Positions 36,614-45,045 of a stretch of 64,000 bases of DNA are shown piece after piece. How positions within the stretch are numbered: the stretch's first letter is position 1; every line of letters starts with the position of its first letter. The stretch is taken from NCBI GenBank assembly GCA_000597885.1, contig CP004371.1, positions 5,968,001 to 6,032,000 on the forward strand. Direction: 5' to 3'. The notes under the pieces are model-generated. The model saw only the letters and a list, made by a program, of their open reading frames with translations. It did no database searches and was not told the DNA's origin. The position numbers and the translations under genes were made by a program. This DNA comes from Flammeovirgaceae bacterium 311. Lineage in GTDB: Bacteria > Bacteroidota > Bacteroidia > Cytophagales > Cyclobacteriaceae.

Positions 36614-37471
36614 ATGGAAAAAACCAGGCAACTTACGCAGGCTAAGAACCTGTTAACCCTGCTCACATCTATTTTCATAGTGAGTGAGGCATTCTTCTTA
36701 AATGTAGTGCTGCAGGATGGAAATGGGGACGTAGCAGGAGCCTTTGCTAAAACGCTTTTCTTTTTATTGTTTATTTATTTCCTGTACAAAGGGCACAACT
36801 GGAGCAAATGGGCGGTTTCCGTATTACTTGTGCTGTATTCCCTTTTTTGCATAATAGGAGGGTTTGAAGCAGACTCCCTGACGTTGAAAATCATAGGGGC
36901 CTTTTATTTATATTTCGGCACTATCCTTCATATCTCAAAGCCAATACAACTGCTGGTGCAGCAAGAATCTACTACAGATGCTGTTGCAGCAAATGTACCC
37001 TCCCCTATAAATCAGATTGAAGCCCTATCCCAGAGAGGTGAAGAGATTGAATACCCAAGCCTGCTAAAGCGTTATCAAGCTACCTTTATCGACAGCATGC
37101 TGCTATTCCTCATTTTTGTTTTGCTTTCCGTAGCAGTGGAAGATGCTCAATATAAAACAGGCCTTATCCTTACGGTGGTAGGAATACTCCTACTGACCTA
37201 CGAGCCCTTACTTACCTGTTATTCCGCTACGCTTGGTCAAAGGATGATGAATATCAGGGTGAGAAGTGTTTATGACACTGCGCAACCCATTTCACTGGGG
37301 AAAGCTTATTTTCGATTTTTCACCAAAGGGCTCCTGGGCTGGATTTCTTTCCTGACAATACACTCTAACACACAAAAGCGGGCTATGCATGACTTTGCCG
37401 CGGATAGTGTGATGATCAGGAGGGTAGATGTGACCAACAGCAGCTCTAACAGAATTCAACCTAATTGGTGA
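36614..37471 (+). CDS. RDD-family membrane protein, module copy A (intact)
   Basis: 285 residues from the ATG at 36614, which starts MEKTRQLTQAKNLL. There are four N-terminal hydrophobic segments, then a linker, then an RDD domain: YPSLLKRYQATFIDSMLLFLIF carries the R..D pair, and YSATLGQRMMNIRVRS and HDFAADSVMIR close it. RDD proteins are poorly characterised inner-membrane proteins, some linked to Na+/H+ antiport. The frameshifted paralog is at 62709-63559. It is followed after ~60 bp by the YcxB-like gene, probably in one transcript. Confidence 0.85.
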   Translation: MEKTRQLTQAKNLLTLLTSIFIVSEAFFLNVVLQDGNGDVAGAFAKTLFFLLFIYFLYKGHNWSKWAVSVLLVLYSLFCIIGGFEADSLTLKIIGAFYLYFGTILHISKPIQLLVQQESTTDAVAANVPSPINQIEALSQRGEEIEYPSLLKRYQATFIDSMLLFLIFVLLSVAVEDAQYKTGLILTVVGILLLTYEPLLTCYSATLGQRMMNIRVRSVYDTAQPISLGKAYFRFFTKGLLGWISFLTIHSNTQKRAMHDFAADSVMIRRVDVTNSSSNRIQPNW

Positions 37472-37529
37472 AGCATTATTTTATGCTAAGCACTTAGAAA
37501 CTATCAACAATAATAACCGGCTCCTATAA

Positions 37530-38072
37530 ATGATGTACAGGTTTATTCTTGACGAGGATGACTATTTAAGTCATCAGTTATTCACTGCTTCAGGATCAGC
37601 TAATCATAGAAAGACAATGATCCGGACCTGGCTAATGGGGGTGCTTTTTTTCCTGATCATTAGCCTGGTATCATACTTAAGTGATTATACTAAGCTGACT
37701 AACTATGTATTGATAATGGCAGCAGTTTTCTTCGTGTATTTTCCGCTGCGTTATCCAAGTTTTGTAAAGAGGTCCTATCAAAAGCATCTAAGGGAGCATT
37801 ACAAAAACAAGTTTGGAGTAGCATCAGAAGTTGAATTCAAAGAAGGCTTCCTTATATGTAACTCTAATGGTATGGAGAGCAAAATCAAACTCTCGGAGTT
37901 CGAAGAAGTGAATGAAACTGCCACCCATATCTTAGTTAAAGTAAGAAGTGGTGAATCTCTCATTGTTCCGAAGGCAATGGATGATATTGAACAGTTCAAG
38001 CAGGAACTAGTAGGCAATTTGGAGGGGTATCATATTCCCTGGCATAAAAAACTGGATTGGAAGTGGAATTAG
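37530..38072 (+). CDS. YcxB-like membrane protein, module copy A
   Basis: 180 residues; two adjacent ATGs open the frame. Two hydrophobic segments near residues 31-75 precede the YcxB-like beta-rich domain (FKEGFLICNSNGMESKIKLSEFEEVNETATHILVKV...SLIVPKAMD). Family function is unknown. Same order and spacing after the RDD gene as in the second copy, which runs off the window end. Confidence 0.8.
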   Translation: MMYRFILDEDDYLSHQLFTASGSANHRKTMIRTWLMGVLFFLIISLVSYLSDYTKLTNYVLIMAAVFFVYFPLRYPSFVKRSYQKHLREHYKNKFGVASEVEFKEGFLICNSNGMESKIKLSEFEEVNETATHILVKVRSGESLIVPKAMDDIEQFKQELVGNLEGYHIPWHKKLDWKWN

Positions 38073-38407
38073 CCCCTTTGTGTAATGGCTGTTTGGCAAA
38101 ATGGGTACCAGGCCATGAGCTTGTGCTAACCTCTTATGCAGCAGGCTGAGCCAGCTGATGATGATAAACACGTTTATATACTCGATCAGTTAAGATATTT
38201 TTTTCAATCTTTTTAGCTGAGACACCTTTGTCGCAGCATGGGTCTACCTTAGCTGAAAATCAAGTAAACCAGCCATTGCGAAGCATCAATACCTGTACCG
38301 TTATATCCTGATCATTCGGTGCTTGAGAAGCAGAAAGAGGTAACTTTTCTGGAGATCAACCAGTTCCTGCCAAAGCAGGAAGAACTCCTCAAGGAATCCG
38401 GTGCATG
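38073..38407. other. Gene-free interval before Fic remnant
   Basis: 335 bp with no convincing frame. Short stretches such as QKEVTFLEINQFLPKQEELL can be read but belong to no family recognised here. It may be a degraded upstream part of the Fic gene whose C-terminus follows. Confidence 0.4.
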
Positions 38408-38580
38408 CTGGATGCCGGACCAGATGGTTTTGAAGGAGGGATGAATGCCAGGAAGTGGATCTCTATTATCCAGGCATCAAACCCACAGCCACCCGTGATT
38501 TACAGAGTCTGGCAGAAAAAGGGATATACATTTCGGTAGGCGGTAAGTGGTGGACGCAGCACGCGCTATCTGTTGAATCT
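38408..38580 (+). pseudogene. Fic-family protein C-terminal remnant, copy 1
   Basis: LDAGPDGFEGGMNARKWISI in one frame continues as TATRDLQSLAEKGIYISVGG after a shift near 38480. Together these spell the C-terminal winged-helix tail typical of Fic proteins (GFEGGMNARKY...TATRDLxxLVEKG). The HPFxxGNGR catalytic part is absent. The frame then fuses with unrelated sequence, ending at 38796. A second remnant of the same tail lies at 54445-54576. Confidence 0.75.
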
Positions 38581-38680
38581 TATGATTTGAGCTGGCTAAA
38601 CAGTACTATAAAAACTTTGAGTTATGATGATATAAGTGTTGTTAGATTTACCTTAACTAAGCTTAATTTCAAGGGCGGAA

Positions 38681-38706
38681 GTGTATTAATTAATGTAAAT
38701 GTTAAC
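38681..38706. repeat. Dispersed near-palindrome, site 2 (diverged)
   Basis: GTGTATTAATTAATGTAAATG followed by TTAAC matches the ~26-bp repeat of sites 34639, 52741, 57087 and 59070 with several substitutions. It falls inside the frame that runs from the Fic remnant to 38796, casting doubt on that frame being a real gene. Confidence 0.5.
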
Positions 38707-38792
38707 ATCACGAATGGAAGATGTTACGAGCTAATTTCAAAGAATTTGGATACTGGAAAAGTTTTAATTATTAAAAATTTCAAATTGATCAG

Positions 38793-38991
38793 ATGACAAG
38801 ATCCAGCAAAATAATATTCAGCTCATTAGCTTTCATTATTATTGGAGCGATATGCTACTATACATTTCAGTTTCTGGCAATCTTTGCTGCTTTTGGAGGA
38901 TTCGATAGTTCAAGTAAGGCAACCTTGATAGAGAATTACAAAGAAAGAGAATCAGAGATTGTAGCGTTAAAAGAATATTTTAATGGGCTCT
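38793..38991 (+). pseudogene. Small membrane protein gene truncated by IS1 element
   Basis: An ATG overlapping the previous stop (ATGA) opens MTRSSKIIFSSLAFIIIGAI with one hydrophobic segment, then a charged region ending ALKEYFNGLW. At 38991/38992 the sequence passes into the IS1 terminal repeat; the remaining 31 codons of the open frame are IS sequence. The true C-terminus is lost. Function unknown. Confidence 0.6.
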
Positions 38992-38994
38992 GGT

Positions 38995-39288
38995 CTAAAA
39001 TGTATGATAGTTTCTATTGTATAGAATCAGCTTCATATGTAGCTGATGGTTCTTCAATTTCATTGAGAAGCAGGTGGTTCGTCTAACAAGTCTTCTATTT
39101 CTGGCCCTAAGGCTGGTATTCACCCCTTCTATGTGTTTAGTGCCCGCTTTTCCGATCAGATGCTTTTCAGCAGGTAGTACGGCTGAGAAAGCTTTCCAGT
39201 CATCGGTACAGAATAACTCAATCTGAAGCTCGTCAAGCTGCTTGTAGAGCAGTTCTATATTTCCATGCTTCTGTCTCCCCACTGCCAA
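38995..39288 (-). CDS. IS1 transposase, downstream (InsB-like) frame
   Basis: Encodes LYKQLDELQIELFCTDDWKAFSAVLP, TKHIEGVNTSLRARNRRLVRRT and FSMKLKNH, the catalytic DDE part of IS1-family transposases. It overlaps the upstream frame by 34 bp and lies in the -1 frame relative to it. Its stop codon lies inside the left terminal repeat, so the gene fills the element to its edge. Confidence 0.85.
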   Translation of the reverse strand: MAVGRQKHGNIELLYKQLDELQIELFCTDDWKAFSAVLPAEKHLIGKAGTKHIEGVNTSLRARNRRLVRRTTCFSMKLKNHQLHMKLILYNRNYHTF

Positions 39289-39692
39289 GCCAGGACTTCA
39301 TCAGCCTCGGGAGCATAGGCATAAATAAGCCATTGCTTATTTTCTTTGCTCTCAACAAAGCTGTATAGCTCACCAATTTGAACTAGATCGTAGCTGCTCT
39401 GCCAGTGTTTAAACTGCAATTGCTGGACCCTTTGCTCCAGGATGTTTATAGCTGTTTGCCTGTGTACTCCAGTGATAAACTCGATATCCCGAAGCCCACA
39501 GTTCCTGATGAGCATCTTGACAACCTGTTTTCGCTGCTGTTGGCAACAGCCCTTGTAGACATAGTCCTGCTGAAATTGCTTCCTGCAGCTGGAACAGAGA
39601 AAATTCTGCCTTCCATTGGCCTTAAGGCCGTTTTTCCATACCTTACTACTACGGCAGTAGGGACAGGTGATTGAGAGTGTTATTTCGCACAT
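39255..39692 (-). CDS. IS1 transposase, upstream (InsA-like) frame
   Basis: 145 residues with an N-terminal zinc ribbon (CPYCRSSKVWKNG...FLCSSCRKQF) and a helix-turn-helix (MLIRNCGLRDIEFITGVHRQTAINIL). It ends EVLAWQWGDRSMEI. A -1 shift shortly before its stop would join it to the catalytic frame, as IS1 normally does by programmed frameshifting, but no canonical A6C slippery run is visible (the local sequence is TGGAAATATAG). Confidence 0.85.
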   Translation of the reverse strand: MCEITLSITCPYCRSSKVWKNGLKANGRQNFLCSSCRKQFQQDYVYKGCCQQQRKQVVKMLIRNCGLRDIEFITGVHRQTAINILEQRVQQLQFKHWQSSYDLVQIGELYSFVESKENKQWLIYAYAPEADEVLAWQWGDRSMEI

Positions 39693-39748
39693 AACTCCCT
39701 CTAAACCAAAACCTACTGCTTTTATTCACCTATCATACATTCTGTACC

Positions 39749-40183
39749 ACTACCCACATTTTTACTGCTTCTGCTGGTGCACTGTGCCGCCTCGCAAGAG
39801 TAAAAGGGGCGAGTGGTGGGAGTTTCAGACGCGGATACGTTTACTCTCCTTACAGTGGATAAGAAGCAGATTAAGGTAAGGCTAGCTGAGATAGATACAC
39901 CAGAAAGCTCCCAGCCATTCGGCACAAGGGCTAAGCAAATGCTATCTGAGCTGATATTTAATAAGGATGTCAGGGTAACTAAGACAGATACAGACCGATA
40001 CGGCAGGCTAGTAGGGCATGTCTATTTAGGAGGTACTCACATAAATAAAAAAATGGTACAGGAGGGTATGGCTTGGGTATATAGGCAGTACCTGCAGGAT
40101 AAAACTTTGCTGATGGATGAGTAGACAGCCAGAGAGGCTAACAAGGGCTCATGGAGCTTACCTAGTACAGAGCAGGTGCCACC
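39749..40183 (+). pseudogene. Thermonuclease (SNase)-Excalibur gene, 5' part, decayed
   Basis: From the IS1 edge the frame reads a hydrophobic signal (FLLLLLVHCAASQE), a TAA stop at 39801, then a staphylococcal-nuclease-like domain: VSDADTFTLL, KVRLAEIDTPES and DRYGRLVGHVYLGG, with the catalytic R/D/E/R positions present. A second nonsense codon (TAG at 40122) replaces a probable glutamine before TAREANKG. The start codon is lost to IS1. The gene resumes after the IS21 element at 42774. The homologous enzyme would be an exported DNA/RNA nuclease. Confidence 0.85.
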
Positions 40184-40272
40184 TGGATATTTCGGTAATG
40201 CTGACCCCCTGTTTCGGTGATACTGACCCCTCTAGCAGGTAGAGGTTTACAGAGGACGATGGACTGACAATG

Positions 40273-40992
40273 TTACCGTTTTTTTCTTAAACTCTCACCT
40301 TTTAGCTCTATTCTGTATGAGCCATGGACCAGGCGGTCCAGAATAGCATCTGCGATAGTATCTTCTCCGATGACATCATACCAACTGGCCACCGGCAGCT
40401 GACTTGCGATAACAGTGGAAGCCTTTCCATGCCTGTCTTCGATAATCTCCATCAGATCCAGCCGCTGCTGCTGTTCCAGGTGTGTGAGGCCAAAGTCATC
40501 CAGGATCAGCAGATCTGTTTTGGAGAGCTTCTCCATGAACTTGTAGATGGTGCCGTCCAGTCTGGACATTTTACTTCTAAGTAGCAGTTTCTGCACATTG
40601 TAGTAAGCTACTCTGTAGCCCTGGGCGCAGGCCTGGTGCCCCAGAGCAGAAGCCAGGAAGCTTTTACCACAGCCGGTAGCCCCACTTATCAGTACTGACT
40701 CCCCCTTAGAGAGATATTCTCCGGTAGCCAGGCTGTTGATCAGGCCTTTATCAAGGCCTCTGGTTGCCTCCAGATGCAGCTCTTCTATGGAAGCCTGATA
40801 GCGAAAGCGGGCATTCTTCTGCAGGCGCTCAAAACGTTTATCAGAGCGATAATCATCTTCTGCCTGCAGCAGTAGTTGCAGACCTTCTGTAAGGGAGAGT
40901 TCATGGCTTCTTCTGGTTTCTAGTAGCCCCTGCCAATGGCGGCTCATGCCGTAGAGGCGAAGCTGGTTCAACTGTGTTTCGATTGGGTTCAT
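40273..40992 (-). CDS. istB: IS21 helper ATPase IstB
   Basis: 239 residues, full length. AAA+ ATPase with Walker A GATGCGKSFLA and Walker B DLLILDDFG. The N-terminal helical region (LNQLRLYGMSRHWQGLLETR) is that of IS21 IstB. It assembles on target DNA and activates the IstA transposase. Its start lies 13 bp after the istA stop, so the two genes form one transcript. Confidence 0.95.
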   Translation of the reverse strand: MNPIETQLNQLRLYGMSRHWQGLLETRRSHELSLTEGLQLLLQAEDDYRSDKRFERLQKNARFRYQASIEELHLEATRGLDKGLINSLATGEYLSKGESVLISGATGCGKSFLASALGHQACAQGYRVAYYNVQKLLLRSKMSRLDGTIYKFMEKLSKTDLLILDDFGLTHLEQQQRLDLMEIIEDRHGKASTVIASQLPVASWYDVIGEDTIADAILDRLVHGSYRIELKGESLRKKR

Positions 40993-41005
40993 CTTTGTTA
41001 TTGGG

Positions 41006-42565
41006 TTAGACTTGTTTGAAGTATTCTTTGCCCCGGATATTCTTGTGAGGGGGTAGTGCCTGTTCTTTAGCAGATCCTAGCTGGAGCTCCACCATTTTAT
41101 TTTCCAGCAGGTTGCGTACAAAGTTGTAGGAGTAGTTCTGATAGTCTATGGCCAGCTGGCAGGCCCTGGCGAAGGCGGCAGCATCCGAGTTACGCTGCAG
41201 GCGCATCAAGCCATCACAGCTACGGTAGAGTTGCTCTGGATACCTGTCTTGTTGGAACACCAGTTCCAAGAGCTGGTGCAGTTCATCGGAAGTTTCTTTA
41301 GCCTTCTGTAGATAGTACTGCGGACTTCGCTCCAGGTAGTGGCGATGATGTGAGCAGAGGTGTTCTTTATGGGTACTGTAGGCGCCCATGCGCTGCTTGC
41401 GTTCATGAACGGCTATCTGCTTACCCTGACCATACACATAGACCATGGAGCGGGTGTAGATCGCCTTAACTCTGGTGCCGATGTAGGTATAGGGAACACT
41501 GTAGTAGTGCTTATCTTCAGAAAGGTAGATGTGGTTATTCTGCCCCACCTTCAGTTCCCGGTACTGTTTTAGTTCAAAGCCTGTAGCTGGTAGTGGTAGT
41601 AGCAGGGGCTTTTCTTTAGAAAGGAATCTTTCCTCCCGGCAATAAGGCTTCTGCTGCATGCGGGTTTGGTTGTGCTCCCTTACCTTTTCTTTGATAGCTG
41701 CATTAAGCGAGGCCAGATCAAAGAATTGCTGGTTACGAAGCTTGGCATATACCCGGCTGTAGATGAGCTTTACCTGATTTTCCACCAGTGCCTTATCTTT
41801 TGGCTTACCGGCACGGGCCGGAATAACAGTGGTATTATAGTGGTTGGCGAAGTCCTCTAAAGCTCTGTTGATATCGGGTTCATAACGGCTGGTTTTCACT
41901 ACAGCAGCCTTTAGATTATCCGGCACCAGTACCTGTGGCACACCTCCCAGCTCCTGCAGACAGCAGCCAAGGGCGTAGAGGAAGTCTATTACACTTTGAC
42001 TCCTGACAGCCATGGCAAAGCTGTAGTCCGAGTAAGGAAGACAGGCAACAAACACCTGGCAGTAAATCACTTCACCAGTCTGCCGATCTACATAAAAGAG
42101 CTTCTTACCGGCAAAGTCAATGAAAAGCTTCTCTGACGGTTTATGCTCCAGCACCATAGAAGGTCTGCGGGCAACCAGTTGCTGGGATAGGTGAAAGCAG
42201 AACTGGGTGTAACTGTAGCCTGTGGGGTAGTCCTGCTTGTACTCTTGCCAGAGTAGAAGCTTGTTTACTCCCTCTCGTTTTAGCTCCCTTGAAAAGTAGT
42301 CCAACCTGCTTTTCAGATGCAGGAATCTGTCTTCTTTATAAGCAGGATTACCGGCATGGAACCTGGCTTCCAGCAGCGGATCTTCCAGGGCTAAAAGCTC
42401 CTCTATAGAGCATTCCATCAGCGAGAGCTTGGAAAGATAAGCCTTTACGGTGTTTTTGCTAATGCCCAGACTGCGGGCGATGTACTTCTTTGCTTTTCCC
42501 CTTTGATGCAGGAGCAGCAGTTGTTTGATCTGGCTCATGGGCTTTGGTTTTCCTGCCATCGTCAT
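41006..42565 (-). CDS. istA: IS21 transposase IstA
   Basis: 519 residues, full length. An N-terminal helix-turn-helix (KAKKYIARSLGISKNTVKAYLSKL) is followed by an RNase H-fold DDE domain: D in KLFIDFAGKK, D in VLVPDNLKAAV and E in KDKALVENQVKLIY. The C-terminal beta-barrel region (YYSVPYTYIGTRVKAIYTRS) is present. All catalytic residues are retained, consistent with an active element. Confidence 0.95.
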   Translation of the reverse strand: MTMAGKPKPMSQIKQLLLLHQRGKAKKYIARSLGISKNTVKAYLSKLSLMECSIEELLALEDPLLEARFHAGNPAYKEDRFLHLKSRLDYFSRELKREGVNKLLLWQEYKQDYPTGYSYTQFCFHLSQQLVARRPSMVLEHKPSEKLFIDFAGKKLFYVDRQTGEVIYCQVFVACLPYSDYSFAMAVRSQSVIDFLYALGCCLQELGGVPQVLVPDNLKAAVVKTSRYEPDINRALEDFANHYNTTVIPARAGKPKDKALVENQVKLIYSRVYAKLRNQQFFDLASLNAAIKEKVREHNQTRMQQKPYCREERFLSKEKPLLLPLPATGFELKQYRELKVGQNNHIYLSEDKHYYSVPYTYIGTRVKAIYTRSMVYVYGQGKQIAVHERKQRMGAYSTHKEHLCSHHRHYLERSPQYYLQKAKETSDELHQLLELVFQQDRYPEQLYRSCDGLMRLQRNSDAAAFARACQLAIDYQNYSYNFVRNLLENKMVELQLGSAKEQALPPHKNIRGKEYFKQV

Positions 42566-42773
42566 CTGCTTTGGTGATACAGATCACAAGGAACCAAAAC
42601 CTGCTTGAACTACTCAATGAAGGGGTCAGTATGCTCCGGAATCCGGAATAGCTTCATCTAATATTCAGGGGGTCAGCTTCCGCCGGAATGTCAGAAGTTA
42701 CTCTAGGCAACCTCCTGTTTTACCAGCTCTTTTTTCTCACCCACAGAGGGGTCAACATGCTCCGGATTATCCA

Positions 42774-42989
42774 CCACCCTGGGAGTGGAGACAAGGTAGT
42801 AGAGCTGCAAGGCCTGCAAATAGTACAAATAAAGCTAATGGAGCTCATAAGTTTACCTGTGCTGGTAAGACTCGGTGCAGTGAAATGGTAAGCTGTGAGG
42901 AGGCTAAATACTACCTGGAACATTGTGGCCTCACTAGAATAGATGGAGATGGGATGTCTTGTGAGAGCTTATGTAAACAAATTGCGTAA
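42774..42989 (+). pseudogene. Thermonuclease-Excalibur gene, 3' part, beyond IS21
   Basis: After the second CCACC copy the frame reads P-P-W-E-W-R, the conserved end of the SNase domain. A short linker then leads to an Excalibur calcium-binding domain (KFTCAGKTRCSEMVSCEEAKYYLEHCG ... DGDGMSCESLCK) and a stop at 42987-42989. It is exactly continuous with the frame that ends at 40183 once the IS21 element and one target duplicate are removed. Confidence 0.88.
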
Positions 42990-43047
42990 AGGTCTTACTT
43001 ACTAAGAATAGTGTGATAAGTACATTGAATGTAAAGAGCAAGAGGGG

Positions 43048-44802
43048 CTAATTTCGATAAACAGCTATTCTAAGTTCATTTAGAGCCATGTTAACTTCAT
43101 GAAATAAATAATAACTGGCTTCTTTTTGTTTGCCTTTCTTATAAATATAAATGCGTTTAAACCAAGACTCAAAGCTCATTAGAATTCTAGATTTTTTATT
43201 TTTAACATCATTTGCCACTCTAATGTAATCATTAAGACATTCCTTAAGATCTTTGATGTTATCAAGAATGCCTCTGGCTAATAAAAAGGTATCAATGTTG
43301 ATAATCACTAAGGATTTATATTTTACTTTGCTCCCTGAATTTTTCATTGTTTCAATAAATAATTCATTCAGAATTTGGTTAATGCCAGGGGTGCTAAGGC
43401 ATCGATCCTGAACCACCAAAATTGGGTAAAATGTAACCTTATTCGGCGAAGCCTTAGGATCAAAATGTATATGATTTTTTTCATAGTTAATTATAAATTC
43501 GGCAAGTTGTAAAACAGCAGATTTCTTAGGTTTCTTCCTATTAGCTATTTTTTGATATAACTTTTCTTTTAATTCTCTAAGAACTTCTTCACTATCAAGT
43601 GAAACCTTTGCTTTATCTGCAATCAGGGTGTCCTTATATTCAAATACGTAGACATCATCCCAATTCCTAATATAATGATCTGGTATTTCTGTAAGCTTTT
43701 TGAAAGCTTCATCCGTTTCTTGGATATTGATGATTTTAGGACCCTTAAAGATCTTGTTCACATATTTAGTGCACAGCCACTCTTCGAAAAATTCTTTTCC
43801 TAGTTCATTTTTTCCAAGACTTACACCTAATTCATTTGCCACTAGTGTTATGTCGAAATAAAGTGCTTTATATATCTTCTCAAACACGAAGATTTGAAAT
43901 ATAGAAAGGAATCCATTGTCGGCATATTTAATCAACGGATTCTTCTTAAGATTAAGGAAATTGGCCTGTTCGTGCAAAAATATATCAGAAGTAACAAATC
44001 TTTTTAATAATGCTATATCCACCTCTTTTTCAATGCCTGATTCTACTCTGACTCTCTGCTTACCTTCCAAGAAACGCTCCATTATCCCACTCATTTTGAG
44101 GACGTATTCTTCCCAGTTAACCAAGTTTCTTGACTCTAAAAATTGGGCTAGTACATTCTTATAGCTATCACTTAGAAAGCTAAAAAATTCTATTGATTTA
44201 AGAACCTCAATACCATATATATATGGATATTCAAAACCTTCATATTCATAAGTGCCTATTCTGTCAGTAACCTGATTTAAGGTAAGGCTATCATAATCAT
44301 TTGATTTATGGCTTAATAATCTGTCAATCCGAATATGTGAAAAAGCGATAAATGCTTTGACAAATACAAGAGCTTCTTTTGAATATTGAATCTTTTCTAT
44401 TTGTTTTTCCGCCTCTTCAATATTTAAGACACCCTCTACAAAAATTTCTTGATAATAATTTGTCACAAGATGTTCTAAGAATGTCAAGCAAGTATATGGG
44501 CTTATCCAGACATATTTAATATTATTTGCCATTCCATCTGCCCTGAGGCTTTTTATATTGCCCATCATTTTAGGGTTCTCAGATGCTATGGCTATTTGCT
44601 CCAAAAAATTGAGATGACCACCCCCGTACTTGAGACTTGTAAAATTCAAATACGGCTGATGTGAATTGTGTAGCCAATTTGCTAATAAAAGAAATGCTCC
44701 TTTCTTATAAGGTAAATTCACCAAATAGCTTTCTGCATCGAGCATATCTTCATCAAATATATCTTGAAATTCTATAAATCTAGTAACGCTATCCTTGTAC
44801 AT
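43048..44802 (-). CDS. Unrecognised AT-rich 584-residue protein
   Basis: No signal peptide or membrane segment, so probably cytoplasmic. No family is recognised. A segment near residue ~380, NWDDVYVFEYKDTLIADKA, has the D-x(n)-E-x-K spacing of a PD-(D/E)XK nuclease core, with helices before and basic residues (NRKKPKKS) after it. The base composition is clearly more AT-rich than the stable genes upstream, a sign of transfer. It is flanked by mobile DNA on both sides. A restriction or defence role is a guess from context. Confidence 0.65.
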   Translation of the reverse strand: MYKDSVTRFIEFQDIFDEDMLDAESYLVNLPYKKGAFLLLANWLHNSHQPYLNFTSLKYGGGHLNFLEQIAIASENPKMMGNIKSLRADGMANNIKYVWISPYTCLTFLEHLVTNYYQEIFVEGVLNIEEAEKQIEKIQYSKEALVFVKAFIAFSHIRIDRLLSHKSNDYDSLTLNQVTDRIGTYEYEGFEYPYIYGIEVLKSIEFFSFLSDSYKNVLAQFLESRNLVNWEEYVLKMSGIMERFLEGKQRVRVESGIEKEVDIALLKRFVTSDIFLHEQANFLNLKKNPLIKYADNGFLSIFQIFVFEKIYKALYFDITLVANELGVSLGKNELGKEFFEEWLCTKYVNKIFKGPKIINIQETDEAFKKLTEIPDHYIRNWDDVYVFEYKDTLIADKAKVSLDSEEVLRELKEKLYQKIANRKKPKKSAVLQLAEFIINYEKNHIHFDPKASPNKVTFYPILVVQDRCLSTPGINQILNELFIETMKNSGSKVKYKSLVIINIDTFLLARGILDNIKDLKECLNDYIRVANDVKNKKSRILMSFESWFKRIYIYKKGKQKEASYYLFHEVNMALNELRIAVYRN

Positions 44803-45045
44803 TGAATTATCAATTGATTAGAGCTCAAAACTTTAATGTAAATAAATAATGTTAGTTCATCAACTCTTATAGCTACAAGCTTTCTAAATATAGTGCCCTA
44901 TAGCTGGAAATGCTGAGCCTTTGTTAATGTTTGTTACACCACCAGCTGGCCAGGGTGAATACTTTGAAAGTTGGGCCGGGATTGCACGTGCCCCTACAGG
45001 CCAGCAGGGGTAGGGGGGCTTTTTTAATTTTTGCCAGGGGGGTGG

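Larger units (their letters stand above)
38992..39748 (-). mobile_element. IS1-family insertion sequence, 757 bp
   Basis: The ends are 19-bp inverted repeats at 38992-39010 and 39730-39748, matching at 16 of 19 positions (shared block AATGTATGATAG, outer GGT/ACC). Length and two overlapping frames on the minus strand fit IS1. The 8 bp on each side do not match (TGGGCTCT versus ACTACCCA), so no target duplication is seen. The element may therefore have been part of a larger rearrangement. Host genes on both sides are cut: a small membrane protein on the left and a thermonuclease gene on the right. Confidence 0.88.
40184..42773 (-). mobile_element. Complete IS21-family insertion sequence, 2590 bp
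   Basis: Terminal inverted repeats are TGGATATTTCGG...GCTGACCCC at 40184-40208 and its complement at 42748-42773 (TGGATAATCCGG... read inward). Further copies of the GCTGACCCC-type motif sit inside each end (40212-40230; 42668-42690; 42622-42647), the multiple transposase-binding sites typical of IS21. The element is flanked by the direct repeat CCACC (40179-40183 and 42774-42778). Removing it with one CCACC restores the thermonuclease frame exactly. istA and istB are intact, so it may be active. Confidence 0.93.

Noticed and set aside
38455-38796. 113-codon frame as an intact gene
   Set aside because: Its first ~40 codons are the tail of a Fic protein in a shifted frame, and its middle contains a dispersed repeat; it is better read as a fusion of remnants.
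44990-45026. GC-rich hairpin followed by T6, considered as terminator of the 584-residue or recombinase gene
   Set aside because: The T-run is on the plus strand, but both neighbouring genes are on the minus strand, so it is in the wrong orientation to end either transcript; possibly left from lost DNA.
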